Part shown: positions 41,429 through 51,657 of the stretch, piece by piece | Layout of the letters: each line of letters starts with the position of its first letter | Position numbering within the stretch: position 1 is the stretch's first letter | NCBI GenBank assembly: GCA_036898135.1 | Contig: CM072514.1 | Coordinates: 4,955,029-5,019,028, forward strand | Length of the DNA: 64,000 bases | Origin: Oncomelania hupensis | Taxonomy: Eukaryota > Mollusca > Gastropoda > Littorinimorpha > Pomatiopsidae | Direction: 5' to 3' | Made by a program: the position numbers and the translations under genes | Notes under the pieces: model-generated | What the model was told of the DNA's origin: nothing | Databases searched by the model: none | What the model saw: the letters and a program-made list of their open reading frames with translations, nothing else

Positions 41429-44400
41429 GATGACTGTGTGGATTTCTTCAAGTCAAATTGAAGTGTTAAAATCTTCAGACCTAGACCATGCTTATAACAA
41501 CATCTTGATCAACCAGTTACAAGACAGCATAGAGCGTGCAACTATGAAAGGGTCTGGATGGGCAGAAGGAACTTTAGAATCATTAGAACTGAACATTGCA
41601 AAGTATAATCCAATCAAAGGAAAATCTTATATCCCTCTTCCCAAAGAAATTCTTGACAAAAAGGCTGTATTGAATATTAAGAACACCGACGACAAATGTT
41701 TTTTGTGGTGTGTTTTGGCTAAATTATATCCTATTCAGTCGAAACAACATCCCGAAAGGGTGTCGCTATACAAAGATAAAATAACGAACTTAAATCTCAA
41801 AGACATTAATTTCCCTGTTAGCCTTGACGCCATTGACAAATTTGAATCACAAAACTCTCCTATAACAGTCAATGTATATGTTGGGGACCCTGAATCAAAA
41901 CTTATGCCTTTACGAATTTCTCCTAATGCCCCATCATTTTCAGACCTCAATCACCACGTCGATCTTTTACTAATAACCGACCCGCAAGATCCTAGCATGC
42001 AACATTATACTCTGATACGAAACATATCTAGATTATTAGTACACACTTCAAAACATCATGGCAAACAATACTTGTGCAGGCGCTGTTTAACCAGAGTATC
42101 TAATCTCCAAGTAGCTGACAAGCATAGTAAAATATGTAAAAGTATGACAGATATTCAAACCCGTCTTGTGTTACCAAAGCCGGGTTCTCAAGTATATTTT
42201 AAAAACATCAACAAACAATTCAAGCAGCCTTATATAGTTTATGCCGACTTCGAATCATTGATTTTAAAATACCAAGGCCCACAAGGATTTTGTACGCCTA
42301 ATTCATTCCTCACACACCTTCACGAAGTCTGCAGTTTCGGGTATGTAGTTGTTAGAGCCGACGGACAACATACAGAGCCGGTAATTTACAGAGGGCCTGA
42401 CGCAGCTCGAAAGTTCTTAGATGAGATGAACAAAATATACAAATTGTGTTTATTGCAGCTAGATAATCCGGTGCCCATGATATTTACTGAATCTGACTCC
42501 CATAATTTTAAAGCAGCTACACATTGCCACATTTGTAATAAAGAGTTTGACCCGAAGGACACAAAGACCCAAAGGGTGAGAGATCATTGTCACATAACAG
42601 GGACATTTAGAAGGTGCAGCTCATCAGAAATGCAACTTGGAATATGGAATCAAACATTTCTCTCTCCCTATTTTCATTCACAATCTTCGAAATTACGACT
42701 CCCATTTAATCATGCAGGCAGTGACGAAAGCATACAAAGTGTCATGTATTGCCGAGACAGAAGAAAAATATAAAACTTTCACTCTGAATAAATTAAAGTT
42801 TTACGACAGCTTTCAACATTTGTCTTCCAGTTTAGAAACACTAGCTAAGAACTTACCCAGCTATCCTATCACTAGCAAATATTTTCCAGACGTTACACTT
42901 ATTCGGAAAGGCGTGTATCCTTATGAATACATGGATTCTTGGGAAGTGTTTGAAGAACTAGAATTACCCCCTAAAGAGAACTTCTATTCTTCACTCAATA
43001 AAAGTTTCATAAGTGTTACCGATTATGAACATGCACACAACGTCTGGAATGCACTCGGATGTAAAAACCTTGGTGACTACCACGACATATATTTAAAAGC
43101 CGACGTCTGTTTGTTGGCTGATGTGTTTGAAAAATACAGAGAAACGAGTTTACATCATTACTCCCTCGACCCTTCTCATTATATTTCTTCACCAGGAATG
43201 AGTTGGGATGCTTTCTTAAAACTTAGCGGTTCTAAAATCGATCTCATAACTGACCAGGTAATGATGACAATGATTGAGTCGGGCATTCGTGGAGGAATAA
43301 GCGTGGCAGCTCATAATTATTGCAAAGCCAACAACAAATACCTGAAGCACTATGACCCCTCGCAGAAATCTAATTATATAATGTACTTTGACGCCAACAA
43401 TTTATACGGTTGGGCAATGAGTGAGCTTTTACCAGTTTCAGATTTCAAATTACATGTTAATCCAAACCCCGCAAACTTGACTTGGTTAAACAGTATTTTA
43501 AATCACCCTAAAGATCATACTATAGGGTTTATTGTCGAAGTTGACCTAGAGTACCCCAATGCCTTACACGACCTACATAATGATTACCCATTAGCACCAG
43601 AAAGATTGCATGGTACAGACAAGCAACTTAAACTTATTCCCAACCTCTATAATAAATCTAATTACGTCTGCCACTACAGAAACCTGCAGTTCTACATCAG
43701 ACACGGCATGAAGTGCACAGCGATTCACAAGCTTTTATTCTTTAAACAAACGAATGTCTTGGCCGGGTACATCAATAAAAACACAGAGCTCAGAAAACAA
43801 GCGCAATCTACGTTTGAAAAAGATTTCTTTAAGCTGCTGAATAACAGCTGTTTTGGTAAAACTATGGAGAACCCATACAAGCGAAAAGACGTCAGGCTAA
43901 TTACATCACCCAATCAAGCGATTAAATTAACATCTAAACCTCAATACCTTGGTTACAAAGAGTTTCATGACTCCCTGTATGCAGTTACCATGAAAACAAC
44001 GCAAGTTAATCTAGACAAACCGGTGTTTATGGGGATGACTATTCTCGACCTTTCTAAATTATTAATGTTCGAATTTTACTACGATTACTTTAAACCTAAA
44101 TACCCGGAGGCCAGAGTTTTATACACAGACACAGACTCCCTTATACTAGACATCCCTACTGAAGACATTTATAAAGACTTAGAATCGGAACTACAACATT
44201 ACGATACTAGTGACTACCCTGAAACTCACCCTTTGTACAGCAAAGCAAACCAAAAGAAAATCGGTTTGATGAAAGATGAAATGAACGGGAAACTAATAGA
44301 AGAATACGCAGGACTGCGATCTAAGCAGTACAGTATTAAACACGAATCTGGAGAATCTTCAAAAGCAAAAGGCACCCAAAAAGCTGCAATAAAAAACAGA

Positions 44401-44670
44401 GATATCAGACACGAAAACTACCTGGAAGCCTTAGATGGGAAAGAAGTTAAACCATACCCTAACACAACTATAAAGTCTAAAAACCATGTAGTGTCCACTG
44501 CTGTGACGACCAAAAAAACATTATGCGCTAATGACACAAAGAGAATAAGAGTAACTAAGGAGTTCGCATACGCTCTAGGTCACTATAAATTACAGGTAGA
44601 AACTGCGACTATGACTACGACTACGACTATGAATAAGGTGGAAGGCCTGGAAGGCTTGAGTAAATGTTAA
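41429..44670 (+). pseudogene. polB: Protein-primed DNA polymerase B, main part, frameshifted
   Basis: Continues PolB after the Gypsy insertion. First frame (41430 to about 42610): YIVYADFESLIL (ExoI), a zinc-finger-like HCHICNKEF...RDHCHITGTF. After a one-base frame change near 42611-42620 the second frame runs to 44670 with NLRNYDSHLIM (ExoII), YLKADVCLLAD (ExoIII), MYFDANNLYGWAM (motif A, ~43380), KLLNNSCFGKTMEN (motif B, ~43835) and LYTDTDSLIL (motif C, ~44121). All polymerase and exonuclease residues are present, so only the insertion and the frameshift appear to disable it. It would copy the linear element using a protein primer at the TIRs. Confidence 0.93.
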
Positions 44671-44676
44671 CTGTAT

Positions 44677-45343
44677 TTATTCTGAAGCGCCAAGCTTTTT
44701 CTTCAAAGCATCTAGCTGCTCTTTCCGTCCCAGTAGTCTCCCTTCCTCTATTAATTTTTTTTTTAATTTCTTCAACATTAACAGGTGCAGACCTAGATTT
44801 AGATTGTATGTCGTGCTTCAACTTTTTATATTCTTCAAAATCTCGCTGGATAATTACAAACTCTTGGTCTGTAATCTGAATGTCTTCTAGAGCTTTTGAA
44901 ATTATTAAGTTCATGCTAGTAAGTTTAGCTATCGCAAGGCTAGAAATGAGGTCGTGTTTTTCTAGTTTCTTAGATACTTTAGTATTAATTACGCCAAGTA
45001 AAACTGACATCACTGAAGATAATCCGGCAGCCACTCCTAATCCAATACTAATTGGTATACCAATTCCAGTCACCAATAATCCCACGCTGACCGCAGCTTC
45101 CGCTGCATTAATAACATTTAGACCAGTAGACACGTAATTTATTCCGCTATAAGCGCCGGAATACCGTCGTCTGCATCTAGAGTACTTTTGGATATCTGAT
45201 TCAATTTGAGTCCTAACTTTTCTTATTTCTTCCAGCCTGAACGTTTGAACATTACTTAAGTCTAACGTTGGAGCACTGGGCTGTACAATTGGTTGTTCAT
45301 CCACTACTGCTTCCACTATAGCAGGATACAATTTTGTCGTCAT
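44677..45343 (-). pseudogene. Polinton hydrophobic-core protein, C-terminus frameshifted
   Basis: Start taken at 45343 (MTTKLYPAIVEAVVDEQPIV) rather than the in-frame 45373, because of the leader context. An N-terminal proline-containing arm is followed by a basic helix (EIRKVRTQIESDIQKYSRCR) and a long Gly/Val/Ile-rich segment (VSVGLLVTGIGIPISIGLGV, about residues 85-125) that looks like a membrane hairpin. A charged coiled coil completes it. A run of 10 T (44755-44764 on plus) shifts the frame. The current frame ends at 44627, overlapping PolB, while the alternative frame ends at 44677, just clear of the convergent PolB stop. Function unknown; possibly a virion membrane-active protein. Confidence 0.7.
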
Positions 45344-45376
45344 ATTTTTAGTGTGAAAAAAAAGGGTTAACAATAA

Positions 45377-46252
45377 TTAACTTGATTTTAGTTTATTAGC
45401 AAAATATTCTATTTGACTATCAGAAAATATCTGATCGCTGAAATAAAATGCTAACAGATCTACGTTGTCTAGGCTAATTTGCGCTATTCTGTCAATAGGA
45501 TTTGGAACAGGGACAAAAGTTATCTTGGGTGATGAAGTAAATACGGAATACTGATCTTCGCTTTCTCTTTTCTTCATAAATACTGTAATTCGTCTGGGAT
45601 TCTCATCTAAATCAACCCAACTTAGAGACACTTGCGGAATTACATTAAAATTTCTCTGCGTAGGCCTGTGAGCAATTATGTCCAGTACTATCATAGCTGC
45701 ACTACCTAGCTGTAAAGGAGGCTGCAGAATAACTCTAACATTTTTCCCTGCGGTTTCACGCTTATGTAAAACATAGCTGCTTTTTTTGTAGGCTTTGACT
45801 TCTATGGTTTCCCGATTATTTTCATCCGGCACTAGACTAACTAACATAGGCCCGGCGTTAATAATTTTCTTAAATTTATTGTCTGGTCCCATAAAAGTGT
45901 AAGGGCTTTCGCACTTGAATTTAATAAGCCAATCTAATTCTGTGTCTATAGGTGTTAAAGACCAGATATTTTCTCGTTTAGTAATAGCATACTTAAAATC
46001 GGGATCTACTTTACCGGCATTAAAATCCTTTAGCTGATCGATAGATGGTTTTTCTGGCGGTACTGACGGCGGCACTGCTTCAGGTACTGCCGGCACTACA
46101 GGCACTAGCGCTCGTTTATAATATCCATTTTGTGTAAATTCAAAACCGTAAATAGACCCAACAATAGCATTCGCATCAAAGTCAATTGTGTCTGCTAAGT
46201 CTTTCAGTTCAATGGTAGGACAGGTTACTGGAATTTGAGGGCCGATTGACAT
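45377..46252 (-). CDS. Polinton protein, unknown, proline-rich linker
   Basis: 291 codons from MSIGPQIPVTCPTIELKDLA. After 60 residues there is a V/P-rich linker (VPVVPAVPEAVPPSVPPEKP), then a mainly beta-predicted C-terminal 200 residues (RVILQPPLQLGSAAMIVLDI, ISLDNVDLLAFYFSDQI). It lies between a membrane-type gene and the candidate minor capsid gene in one leftward cluster, so a structural role is plausible. No motif allows a firmer call. Confidence 0.65.
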   Translation of the reverse strand: MSIGPQIPVTCPTIELKDLADTIDFDANAIVGSIYGFEFTQNGYYKRALVPVVPAVPEAVPPSVPPEKPSIDQLKDFNAGKVDPDFKYAITKRENIWSLTPIDTELDWLIKFKCESPYTFMGPDNKFKKIINAGPMLVSLVPDENNRETIEVKAYKKSSYVLHKRETAGKNVRVILQPPLQLGSAAMIVLDIIAHRPTQRNFNVIPQVSLSWVDLDENPRRITVFMKKRESEDQYSVFTSSPKITFVPVPNPIDRIAQISLDNVDLLAFYFSDQIFSDSQIEYFANKLKSS

Positions 46253-46271
46253 TGTATTTTAAAATTAAACT

Positions 46272-46970
46272 TTATTTTATCTCAAGAATAATTGTAAGAT
46301 CTTCAAAGTCTACAATTTCGTTGTTTTGGTTAGTTATTTTGAAGCAGAAACTAGTATGATAGTCCTGACTTAAGTGGCGTTTTTGAGGCAGAAATTTCAA
46401 TGAAACTGGATCGCAGTAAGATTCTCTCTGAGTTGAGATTATCCTTAGCAATGTACTAGGAGTTCCGTTTACTAAGTTTTCCGATGTCTTCAGTTGATGA
46501 AGGTACACAAACAATCTATTATTAATTAACAAATTCATAGGGTTTGATCCAATAAATCTTATAGAACTGCCGACAGTGCTGGAGCTGTCAGATAAAGATA
46601 ATTCATTGCCACGGAAACCTAATATTTCTGCCAGCTTTGGCGCAAGTGTAACGCTGGTAATGTCTTTATGCTGGTTTTTATGGAAAGTTAAAGTTACTAT
46701 CAAGTTTGCAGGGTTCATTTTTGCCTCAATCGAATGAGGTTTAAACAATTCTTCAGTAAGTCTGCAGAAGTCATAATAGCCGGCATGAATAAAGTGCCTT
46801 TTTTTATTAATCATTATCCAGTTGTTGTTTAGATCATGACTAATATTTAACCATTTAACCGTGTAGAATATTTCGTGAAGGATTACGTTAAGGTCCCTGT
46901 TTTTGTTGTCAATAGGATGCTGAAGTTCAATGGGCACACCTGATTTTACAGATTCGAAAGTTACAAACAT
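46272..46970 (-). CDS. Candidate minor capsid (penton-like) protein
   Basis: 232 codons, beta-rich throughout. It contains the phrase VTLAPKLAEILGFRGNEL at residues ~110-127, of a type common in Polinton minor capsid proteins, and a C-terminal FCFKITNQNNEIVDFEDLTI with LTIILEIK. Size is in the range of single jelly-roll pentons. Its neighbour across a 22-bp gap is the divergent gene at 46993. Polinton virions are modelled with a double jelly-roll hexon plus a single jelly-roll penton; the hexon is at 49516. Call is by family resemblance, not by visible catalytic residues. Confidence 0.65.
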   Translation of the reverse strand: MFVTFESVKSGVPIELQHPIDNKNRDLNVILHEIFYTVKWLNISHDLNNNWIMINKKRHFIHAGYYDFCRLTEELFKPHSIEAKMNPANLIVTLTFHKNQHKDITSVTLAPKLAEILGFRGNELSLSDSSSTVGSSIRFIGSNPMNLLINNRLFVYLHQLKTSENLVNGTPSTLLRIISTQRESYCDPVSLKFLPQKRHLSQDYHTSFCFKITNQNNEIVDFEDLTIILEIK

Positions 46971-46992
46971 ATTTTTTTTAATATAATAAAAA

Positions 46993-48234
46993 ATGTACGC
47001 GCCTTATAAATATAACAAAGCTGCAAAGTATACTACAGGGCCTTATTATTATGAAAAAGCAGTCGACCTAACCAAGCTGACAATAGCTGTGGCAGCCAAC
47101 GTCCATTTCGAAACTATCCCCCATAATATTTTTGATCATTACCTCAACCCAGACATTACGAGCGACTTTTTAGCTAACCAATGGCTAAACAACGGGGGTA
47201 TGCAGTTCTTTCAGAATCAAATTAATTTTGCCGTGTCATGCGCTACAACTGGTTGCGGAGTTTCTTACGTTCATCACCTTAATCACCCAGATCCCATGTT
47301 GAAGTCTATTTATCTGTTCCATTTGTATTATCAAGTGAGACGGGTGTTGTCTGAACTTCAGGCTCCGTTACCTACTGACAAAAACTTTAATCCCTTTAAC
47401 AACGGCTTTGACAAGAAAGCGTATCAAAGGTTGTGCAATGAATTCGGAATTAATACTAAAACAGACTTCAGACAAAAACTAGACCTCAATCACGGAATGG
47501 GAACTTTATTTAGATACGCTGTAGGTAATTTATACACGGGGCCTTACGTACCTGGATTTACATCATTTAACCACAACAGCCAGGTTCCTTTACTGTATAT
47601 CAGACAAAAACAAAGTGCAGCATACAGCACTTTTATATTAGACACATCAAACGGATTTACTCAAAGTGGGGTGGAAAGGCTGAATGAATCTATTCGTACG
47701 TATGCGTGGTGCATTCTGGGGTCTCAAGCACAAACACGAAGTAATATCATTGGGGAAGGAACTAGCTTCGATGCACAAAAGCAGTTTTTAGCCAACATTG
47801 AAGATTCTATTAATTCGGCAGTAGATTTGCCCGCAAGTATTAAAAGATATCAGGACACTTTAAAGTATGCTAGATCGAAAGTAGATTACGTAATAGGTTT
47901 AGGACTGTATATGTTGCCTTCAGACCTTCAGCTTAGAATAGGAACTATATCAAACTACAACAACAATATAGTGATTGCCGACCCTCAGTTTCATATGGGC
48001 TACAATCCTACAATAAATACATTGAATACATTGAACACAACGAATGCAGTAAATACAGCGAATACGGTATTTACTGCTAGGCCTAATAATGAACCTTTAA
48101 GTTCGCCACCACTTCCAAGCTTACCAAGCTTGCCGGAACTGCAAATGCCGGTAACTGATCATGGGGTTTCACGTCTAGCGCTTACAGGGGTTTTATTGTT
48201 TGCTGGGTTAATTGGGATTTACTATTTTAAGTAA
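46993..48234 (+). CDS. Polinton structural-type protein with C-terminal membrane anchor
   Basis: 413 codons from MYAPYKYNKAAKYTTGPYYY in an AAAAAATG context. About 330 residues of mixed, soluble-looking sequence are followed by a low-complexity NTLNTLNTTNAVNTANTV and S/P-rich linker (residues ~340-390). A membrane helix ALTGVLLFAGLIGIYYF closes it. The anchor plus linker suggests a surface or internal virion protein tethered to membrane. It overlaps the convergent gene at 48208 by 27 bp. No named family recognised. Confidence 0.75.
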   Translation: MYAPYKYNKAAKYTTGPYYYEKAVDLTKLTIAVAANVHFETIPHNIFDHYLNPDITSDFLANQWLNNGGMQFFQNQINFAVSCATTGCGVSYVHHLNHPDPMLKSIYLFHLYYQVRRVLSELQAPLPTDKNFNPFNNGFDKKAYQRLCNEFGINTKTDFRQKLDLNHGMGTLFRYAVGNLYTGPYVPGFTSFNHNSQVPLLYIRQKQSAAYSTFILDTSNGFTQSGVERLNESIRTYAWCILGSQAQTRSNIIGEGTSFDAQKQFLANIEDSINSAVDLPASIKRYQDTLKYARSKVDYVIGLGLYMLPSDLQLRIGTISNYNNNIVIADPQFHMGYNPTINTLNTLNTTNAVNTANTVFTARPNNEPLSSPPLPSLPSLPELQMPVTDHGVSRLALTGVLLFAGLIGIYYFK

Positions 48235-49482
48235 CCAGAGTAATATTATTATAAACAAAGACCACAGATGCTCAGACGCCCAAACCACAACTTTAGAAGC
48301 AGTATTAAATATCCATGAAAATACAGAACCTAATATTCCTGGAAGTGCGTCTACAAGTTTGTCACCTAAGCGTTTCAATAAGTTAGCTATGCTTTGTAAC
48401 GTCTTTTTAATCCAGTCTTTAACCGGACTACCGCCAGGTCCACCAGGTACGCCAGGTCCGCCACCAATGCCTACGGTTCTAGTCAGTGCTAAGACTAGTG
48501 TGCTTATTGTCATCCCAACAGCTGTAAGAATGCTAAATATTGTAACACCTTGCTCTCTGAACAGTGTTTGAATTCTTTCTGCAAGTGTAGTGTCTTCGTG
48601 TAAAATTTTATGCACCGTTTCTTTTATTCTGGCGAAATTAGTTATTAATTTTTCTCTGTTTATGGATAAGGCTTCTAGCCTTGCCGCGCGTTCTGTGTAA
48701 AGGTCTGCGAGCCTTTTTTGAATCATCTTTTTTACCTCAATGCTTAAGTTCGCGTCATCAGCTTCTGCTAGTTTATTTTTTTGTTTTTCTATATGTTTGT
48801 CGAGCTCACCGAGCTTGGCCAAATTCATCATTGTCTCCCCTCTCACAGATTGTAAAGCTTTATCTAAGCCCTGAAGTTCACTCAGTGGCAATAATGGCGT
48901 GTCATTGATAGTTTCCATAACCTGATCAATATTGGTGTCCTCATTTGTTTGTAAGGTTGTTAACTCTTTATTTACTTCTAATGCAGAACTAGTTAAGTTA
49001 GTTAAGTCTTGTAGTTCTATTTCTGAACTTAACGATGCATCTATTCGTTGAAGTGAAGCTACTGCTTGGCGATGCAACGCTGGCACTCTATTATCGGAAA
49101 GCCCCAATGATCGTATTACAGTCACTGGGAGTTTAGTTTTCAAAGTAGACCACGCATAAAATTTATCTGGATTCTTTAACATAGTTAACTGTACTCTCAC
49201 TTTTTTACCGGATACCATAGTGTTTATAAACAAGTGATTATTTTTGTCTAGTTCGAAGTCGCTGGGACTAACATAATCAGGTAACTCGCGCCCGATGTAA
49301 TTGTAAAATTTATTGATTTTTCTGGCTTTTTGGGTTTCAGTTACTTGACGTAATTCTTCTCCTATACTTAGCCTTGTTTGGCTCATGTCATCTCCTACCA
49401 TTGAAAGCAGTGTGACGTCGTGGTCTTCATTAGGTTCATCAGGTTTAAACACTTCATCCGGAGCTTCACCGCCTTCTGCCAT
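48208..49482 (-). CDS. Polinton coiled-coil and membrane protein
   Basis: 424 codons from MAEGGEAPDEVFKPDEPNED. An acidic N-terminus leads into a folded block with INKFYNYIGRELPDYVSPSD (residues 56-75), then a long coiled coil (about 140-295) and a membrane segment VTIFSILTAVGMTISTLVLA (~310-330). A glycine/proline spacer (GIGGGPGVPGGPGGSP), amphipathic helices and a terminal hydrophobic LWSLFIIILLWLLKIV follow. The domain string is the same as a decayed copy at 1-221. Divergent from the MCP gene by 33 bp. Possibly a membrane-penetration or scaffold protein; unproven. Confidence 0.75.
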   Translation of the reverse strand: MAEGGEAPDEVFKPDEPNEDHDVTLLSMVGDDMSQTRLSIGEELRQVTETQKARKINKFYNYIGRELPDYVSPSDFELDKNNHLFINTMVSGKKVRVQLTMLKNPDKFYAWSTLKTKLPVTVIRSLGLSDNRVPALHRQAVASLQRIDASLSSEIELQDLTNLTSSALEVNKELTTLQTNEDTNIDQVMETINDTPLLPLSELQGLDKALQSVRGETMMNLAKLGELDKHIEKQKNKLAEADDANLSIEVKKMIQKRLADLYTERAARLEALSINREKLITNFARIKETVHKILHEDTTLAERIQTLFREQGVTIFSILTAVGMTISTLVLALTRTVGIGGGPGVPGGPGGSPVKDWIKKTLQSIANLLKRLGDKLVDALPGILGSVFSWIFNTASKVVVWASEHLWSLFIIILLWLLKIVNPN

Positions 49483-49515
49483 TTTTAAATATAATTTTTT
49501 TTAATCACACTAAAA

Positions 49516-50793
49516 ATGCAAAGCTACGGAAACTTGTTAGACCCTACACGTCGATTGAGGACGCCTTTAGGCATCAAAGGTGAGAAAAGCACAATAATTA
49601 TTACAAACAATCCAAGCAGCATAGAGCCTAATCAGCTACTGACCATAAGATTTCCAAATTTAGGTCCTGATGATGTAATAGTTCCAGGCAGTCCTAAACT
49701 AGGATTTAAAATTAGTCTGAATTCTGACGACGATCCTAACAGAACCATAGTCAACAATCTAGGTAGAGCTATAATTAAAAGAATGGTTATTAAACTTGAT
49801 GGGCGAGAAATCCAAAGTATCGATGACGCCGGTGTTTTGTTTTGTTACACAGATCTGTGGCTGAGTAAATATGAAAGGGAAGATTTAGTTGGTCAGGGGA
49901 TTCAAGCCGCCAATGTGGCGAAACTTCGAATCAAAGCTGGTGATGCTGTCGCTTCTAACAAAGGTGAAAATGCATTAGCTGCTGTATACAAAAATAGGTT
50001 TTATTTTCCACTCGATTTTGAACTGCTACACAGTCATCTGCCATTTCATCAAGGTTCATTTAACGACAGGCTTTCTTACGAAATTATTTTCAATGATTAT
50101 TCTCAAGTAGTAATTAGCTCTGACAACGATGCTAGCTATACAATTACTGACATCACGCTTGAATATGAAGTGGTCACTCACGCTGAACTCAGTAGGATGA
50201 TCAGGGGCCAATATGACAAACTAGCAATTTATTATGATAGGATCGTTCGCTACAGACAATTTAATAAAGATTTATTAGACGCACTATGGACCATCAACAT
50301 AAATTCACCTGCTCGAAGTTTTAAAGGTGTACTGTTGTTGTTTGTGAAAGAATCAAATTATAATCGTGACAGCGAAAATTTTATCAATCCTAATATTTCA
50401 AAAGCGTCTGTTGTGATTGAAGGTAAGCCTAATCAATTATTCGCTAATGGAATGATGGGGTTTCAACAGTTTGATGAGATTAGGAAAATCTTGGGTGGAG
50501 GTAGATTACGGACTGACACTGTGGATTTGATTTCTAAGGATCTTCATTTGCATGACACACGACTGCAAGATTATCTGGTGAATAAGTTTGCGTTGTGGTT
50601 AGACTTTCGAACCATACCCACCAACGAACTTCATGGATCTGGAAGAAGAATTGAAAACGGAACAGATGGTATAACAATTGAATTGCATAGGGAAGCAAGT
50701 GCTAGGTCAGAATCAGTTACAGTATACATGTATATAATTATGGATGCTCAGCTAAACATTGAAAATGGAAGATTAAAAGATTTAGTATATTAA
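49516..50793 (+). CDS. MCP: Double jelly-roll major capsid protein
   Basis: 425 codons from MQSYGNLLDPTRRLRTPLGI. Beta-rich throughout, with DGREIQSIDDAGVLFCYTDL, FYFPLDFELLHSHLPFHQGS, ITLEYEVVTHAELSRMIRGQ and VTVYMYIIMDAQLNIENGRL. Size and order fit Polinton hexon-like capsid proteins made of two jelly rolls. The packaging ATPase gene follows after 3 bp, so both are probably one transcript. ORF intact. It would form the icosahedral shell if virions are made. Confidence 0.88.
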   Translation: MQSYGNLLDPTRRLRTPLGIKGEKSTIIITNNPSSIEPNQLLTIRFPNLGPDDVIVPGSPKLGFKISLNSDDDPNRTIVNNLGRAIIKRMVIKLDGREIQSIDDAGVLFCYTDLWLSKYEREDLVGQGIQAANVAKLRIKAGDAVASNKGENALAAVYKNRFYFPLDFELLHSHLPFHQGSFNDRLSYEIIFNDYSQVVISSDNDASYTITDITLEYEVVTHAELSRMIRGQYDKLAIYYDRIVRYRQFNKDLLDALWTININSPARSFKGVLLLFVKESNYNRDSENFINPNISKASVVIEGKPNQLFANGMMGFQQFDEIRKILGGGRLRTDTVDLISKDLHLHDTRLQDYLVNKFALWLDFRTIPTNELHGSGRRIENGTDGITIELHREASARSESVTVYMYIIMDAQLNIENGRLKDLVY

Positions 50794-50796
50794 AAA

Positions 50797-51408
50797 ATGG
50801 CGTCTTTGTTACCACGTGATCCTCATTGCGGAATGATCGTTGGCATGACGTCATGCGGAAAGACCGTCTTTGTTCTGGATTTGTTAGAAAAATATTACGC
50901 AGGCCACTTTGATTATATAGTAATTTTTTGCCCAACTATTCAATATAATAAAACCTACTTAGATCGTAAGTATGTCTGGACAGATGAAAATATCTTTGTT
51001 GTTAATCCCAATGGCAAGCTCAATGAGTATTTAACGTATTTTTATAACCTGTTTGAGAATGAGGGTAATACGTTATTCTTAATCGATGATTGCAGTGCAG
51101 AAAAAGATATTGTATTAAAACGGAACATATTGAGCAAGCTGGCTTTCAGTGGACGCCATGCTAAAATTTCTTTGTGGATTTTGGCGCAGAAATTTAATTC
51201 GATATTAAAGGATTTTAGAGAACAAGTAAAATTCGTGTGCCTGTTTTATTGCAAAGACCGTGACAGCTTTGATAACTGTTTAAAAGAAAATGACGTAATT
51301 GAATCAAAAGAGGAAAGAACTAAATTAAAAGAACAACTAAAGAAAGGCAAGCACTTAAAATTATTATTAAAAACTGACCAACCAACTGGCTATAAGATAC
51401 TTACCTAA
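50797..51408 (+). CDS. Genome-packaging ATPase (FtsK/HerA type)
   Basis: 203 codons. Walker A GMIVGMTSCGKTVFVLDLL near residues 12-30, Walker B TLFLIDDCSAEKDI near residue 90, and a sensor-like SLWILAQKFNSI near residue 125. Lysine-rich C-terminus. Compact A32-like packaging ATPase that would drive DNA into the capsid. Located directly after MCP, as in many Polintons. The ORF is complete. Confidence 0.9.
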   Translation: MASLLPRDPHCGMIVGMTSCGKTVFVLDLLEKYYAGHFDYIVIFCPTIQYNKTYLDRKYVWTDENIFVVNPNGKLNEYLTYFYNLFENEGNTLFLIDDCSAEKDIVLKRNILSKLAFSGRHAKISLWILAQKFNSILKDFREQVKFVCLFYCKDRDSFDNCLKENDVIESKEERTKLKEQLKKGKHLKLLLKTDQPTGYKILT

Positions 51409-51657
51409 GTAAGTTAGTTTCTTTTTTTTAAGTTCTTGTATAATTTAATTGTTATAAGATAAAAGTTACTTGGTAAAGATCAGTAAGTCATTTTGTAAGT
51501 ACTTTTTAAATTCTAAAGTCAACTTATAAATAATTATCAAAGTTACTTAGCTTAAGTACCTTTAAATTTATCCCCACCCAAATGATCTACTTAAAGAATT
51601 GTCTTACAATAATTAAAAGATAGTGGTGGTCTTTTTTTTTGCCTAATTGCTGAGCCA
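51409..51657. other. Polinton right-arm spacer
   Basis: AT-rich, about 250 bp between the ATPase gene and the right TIR. AAGTWACTTA-type motifs recur (AGTTACTTGGT, AAGTTACTTAGC). No gene, and no protease ORF here. Confidence 0.6.

Noticed and set aside
48212..48571. 119-codon collagen-like ORF (GPPGTPGPP)
   Set aside because: Antisense shadow of the glycine/proline spacer in the minus-strand 424-codon Polinton gene.
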